This document shows positions 6,372 to 6,397 of a stretch of DNA of 6,397 nt, piece by piece. The notes under the pieces were generated by a model. It was given only the letters and a program-made list of their open reading frames with translations, was not told the DNA's origin and did no database searches. Source of the stretch: Chthoniobacteraceae bacterium (GTDB lineage Bacteria; Verrucomicrobiota; Verrucomicrobiia; Chthoniobacterales; Chthoniobacteraceae). The stretch is from NCBI GenBank assembly GCA_947478975.1, contig CANJYI010000167.1, positions 1 to 6,397 of the forward strand. Direction: 5' to 3'. The position numbers and the translations under genes are program-made. The first letter of the stretch is position 1. The number at the start of each line of letters is the position of its first letter.

Positions 6372-6397
6372 AAACCGTCCCCAAAAACATCCGTAGC

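Noticed and set aside
1..6397. tRNA, rRNA, CRISPR array, transposase or phage genes
   Set aside because: Nothing of these kinds is seen on either strand; the short gene-free stretches are too small or lack their signatures.

Overview
This is a GC-rich bacterial window with two clearly intact core genes, one core gene cut by the window edge, and one damaged accessory gene. The gene content suggests the Verrucomicrobiota or another member of the PVC superphylum. The main clues are a DUF1552 (HXXSHH) protein, a family abundant in Verrucomicrobiota and Planctomycetota, and the overall character of the IleS and pyrophosphatase proteins. Taxonomy is inferred from protein character only, with no database search.

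Left half (1-3220, minus strand): ileS encodes a full-length bacterial isoleucyl-tRNA synthetase with editing domain and C-terminal zinc ribbon. lspA (signal peptidase II, C-terminus off the window) starts inside the ileS stop codon through a 4-base ATGA overlap. The two read as a translationally coupled operon transcribed leftward.

Middle (3221-5097): a divergent intergenic region of about 220 bases separates ileS from a rightward gene for a family II (DHH/DHHA2) manganese-dependent inorganic pyrophosphatase. This enzyme carries a regulatory CBS-DRTGG-CBS insert. The two divergent genes are linked biochemically: aminoacylation releases pyrophosphate, and aminoacyl-tRNA synthetases are a source of Ap4A, a known ligand of this type of pyrophosphatase.

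Right part (5009-6397, minus strand): a DUF1552 gene is split between two reading frames at a run of eight A (coding strand). It lacks a recognisable N-terminal signal region and has an unusual C-terminal tail that runs antisense into the end of the pyrophosphatase gene. It is either a decaying gene, a homopolymer sequencing error, or a case of -1 frameshifting or transcript slippage; the run reads as an A AAA AAA slippery heptamer in the correct frame. Immediately upstream, 6263-6371 holds a cluster of short hairpins, mostly with three-base loops, that looks like an intergenic palindromic repeat or a structured RNA.

I did not find a convincing new multi-gene system here. The points most worth a second look are the A8 frame break, the hairpin cluster beside it, and the divergent pairing of ileS with an Ap4A-type pyrophosphatase.
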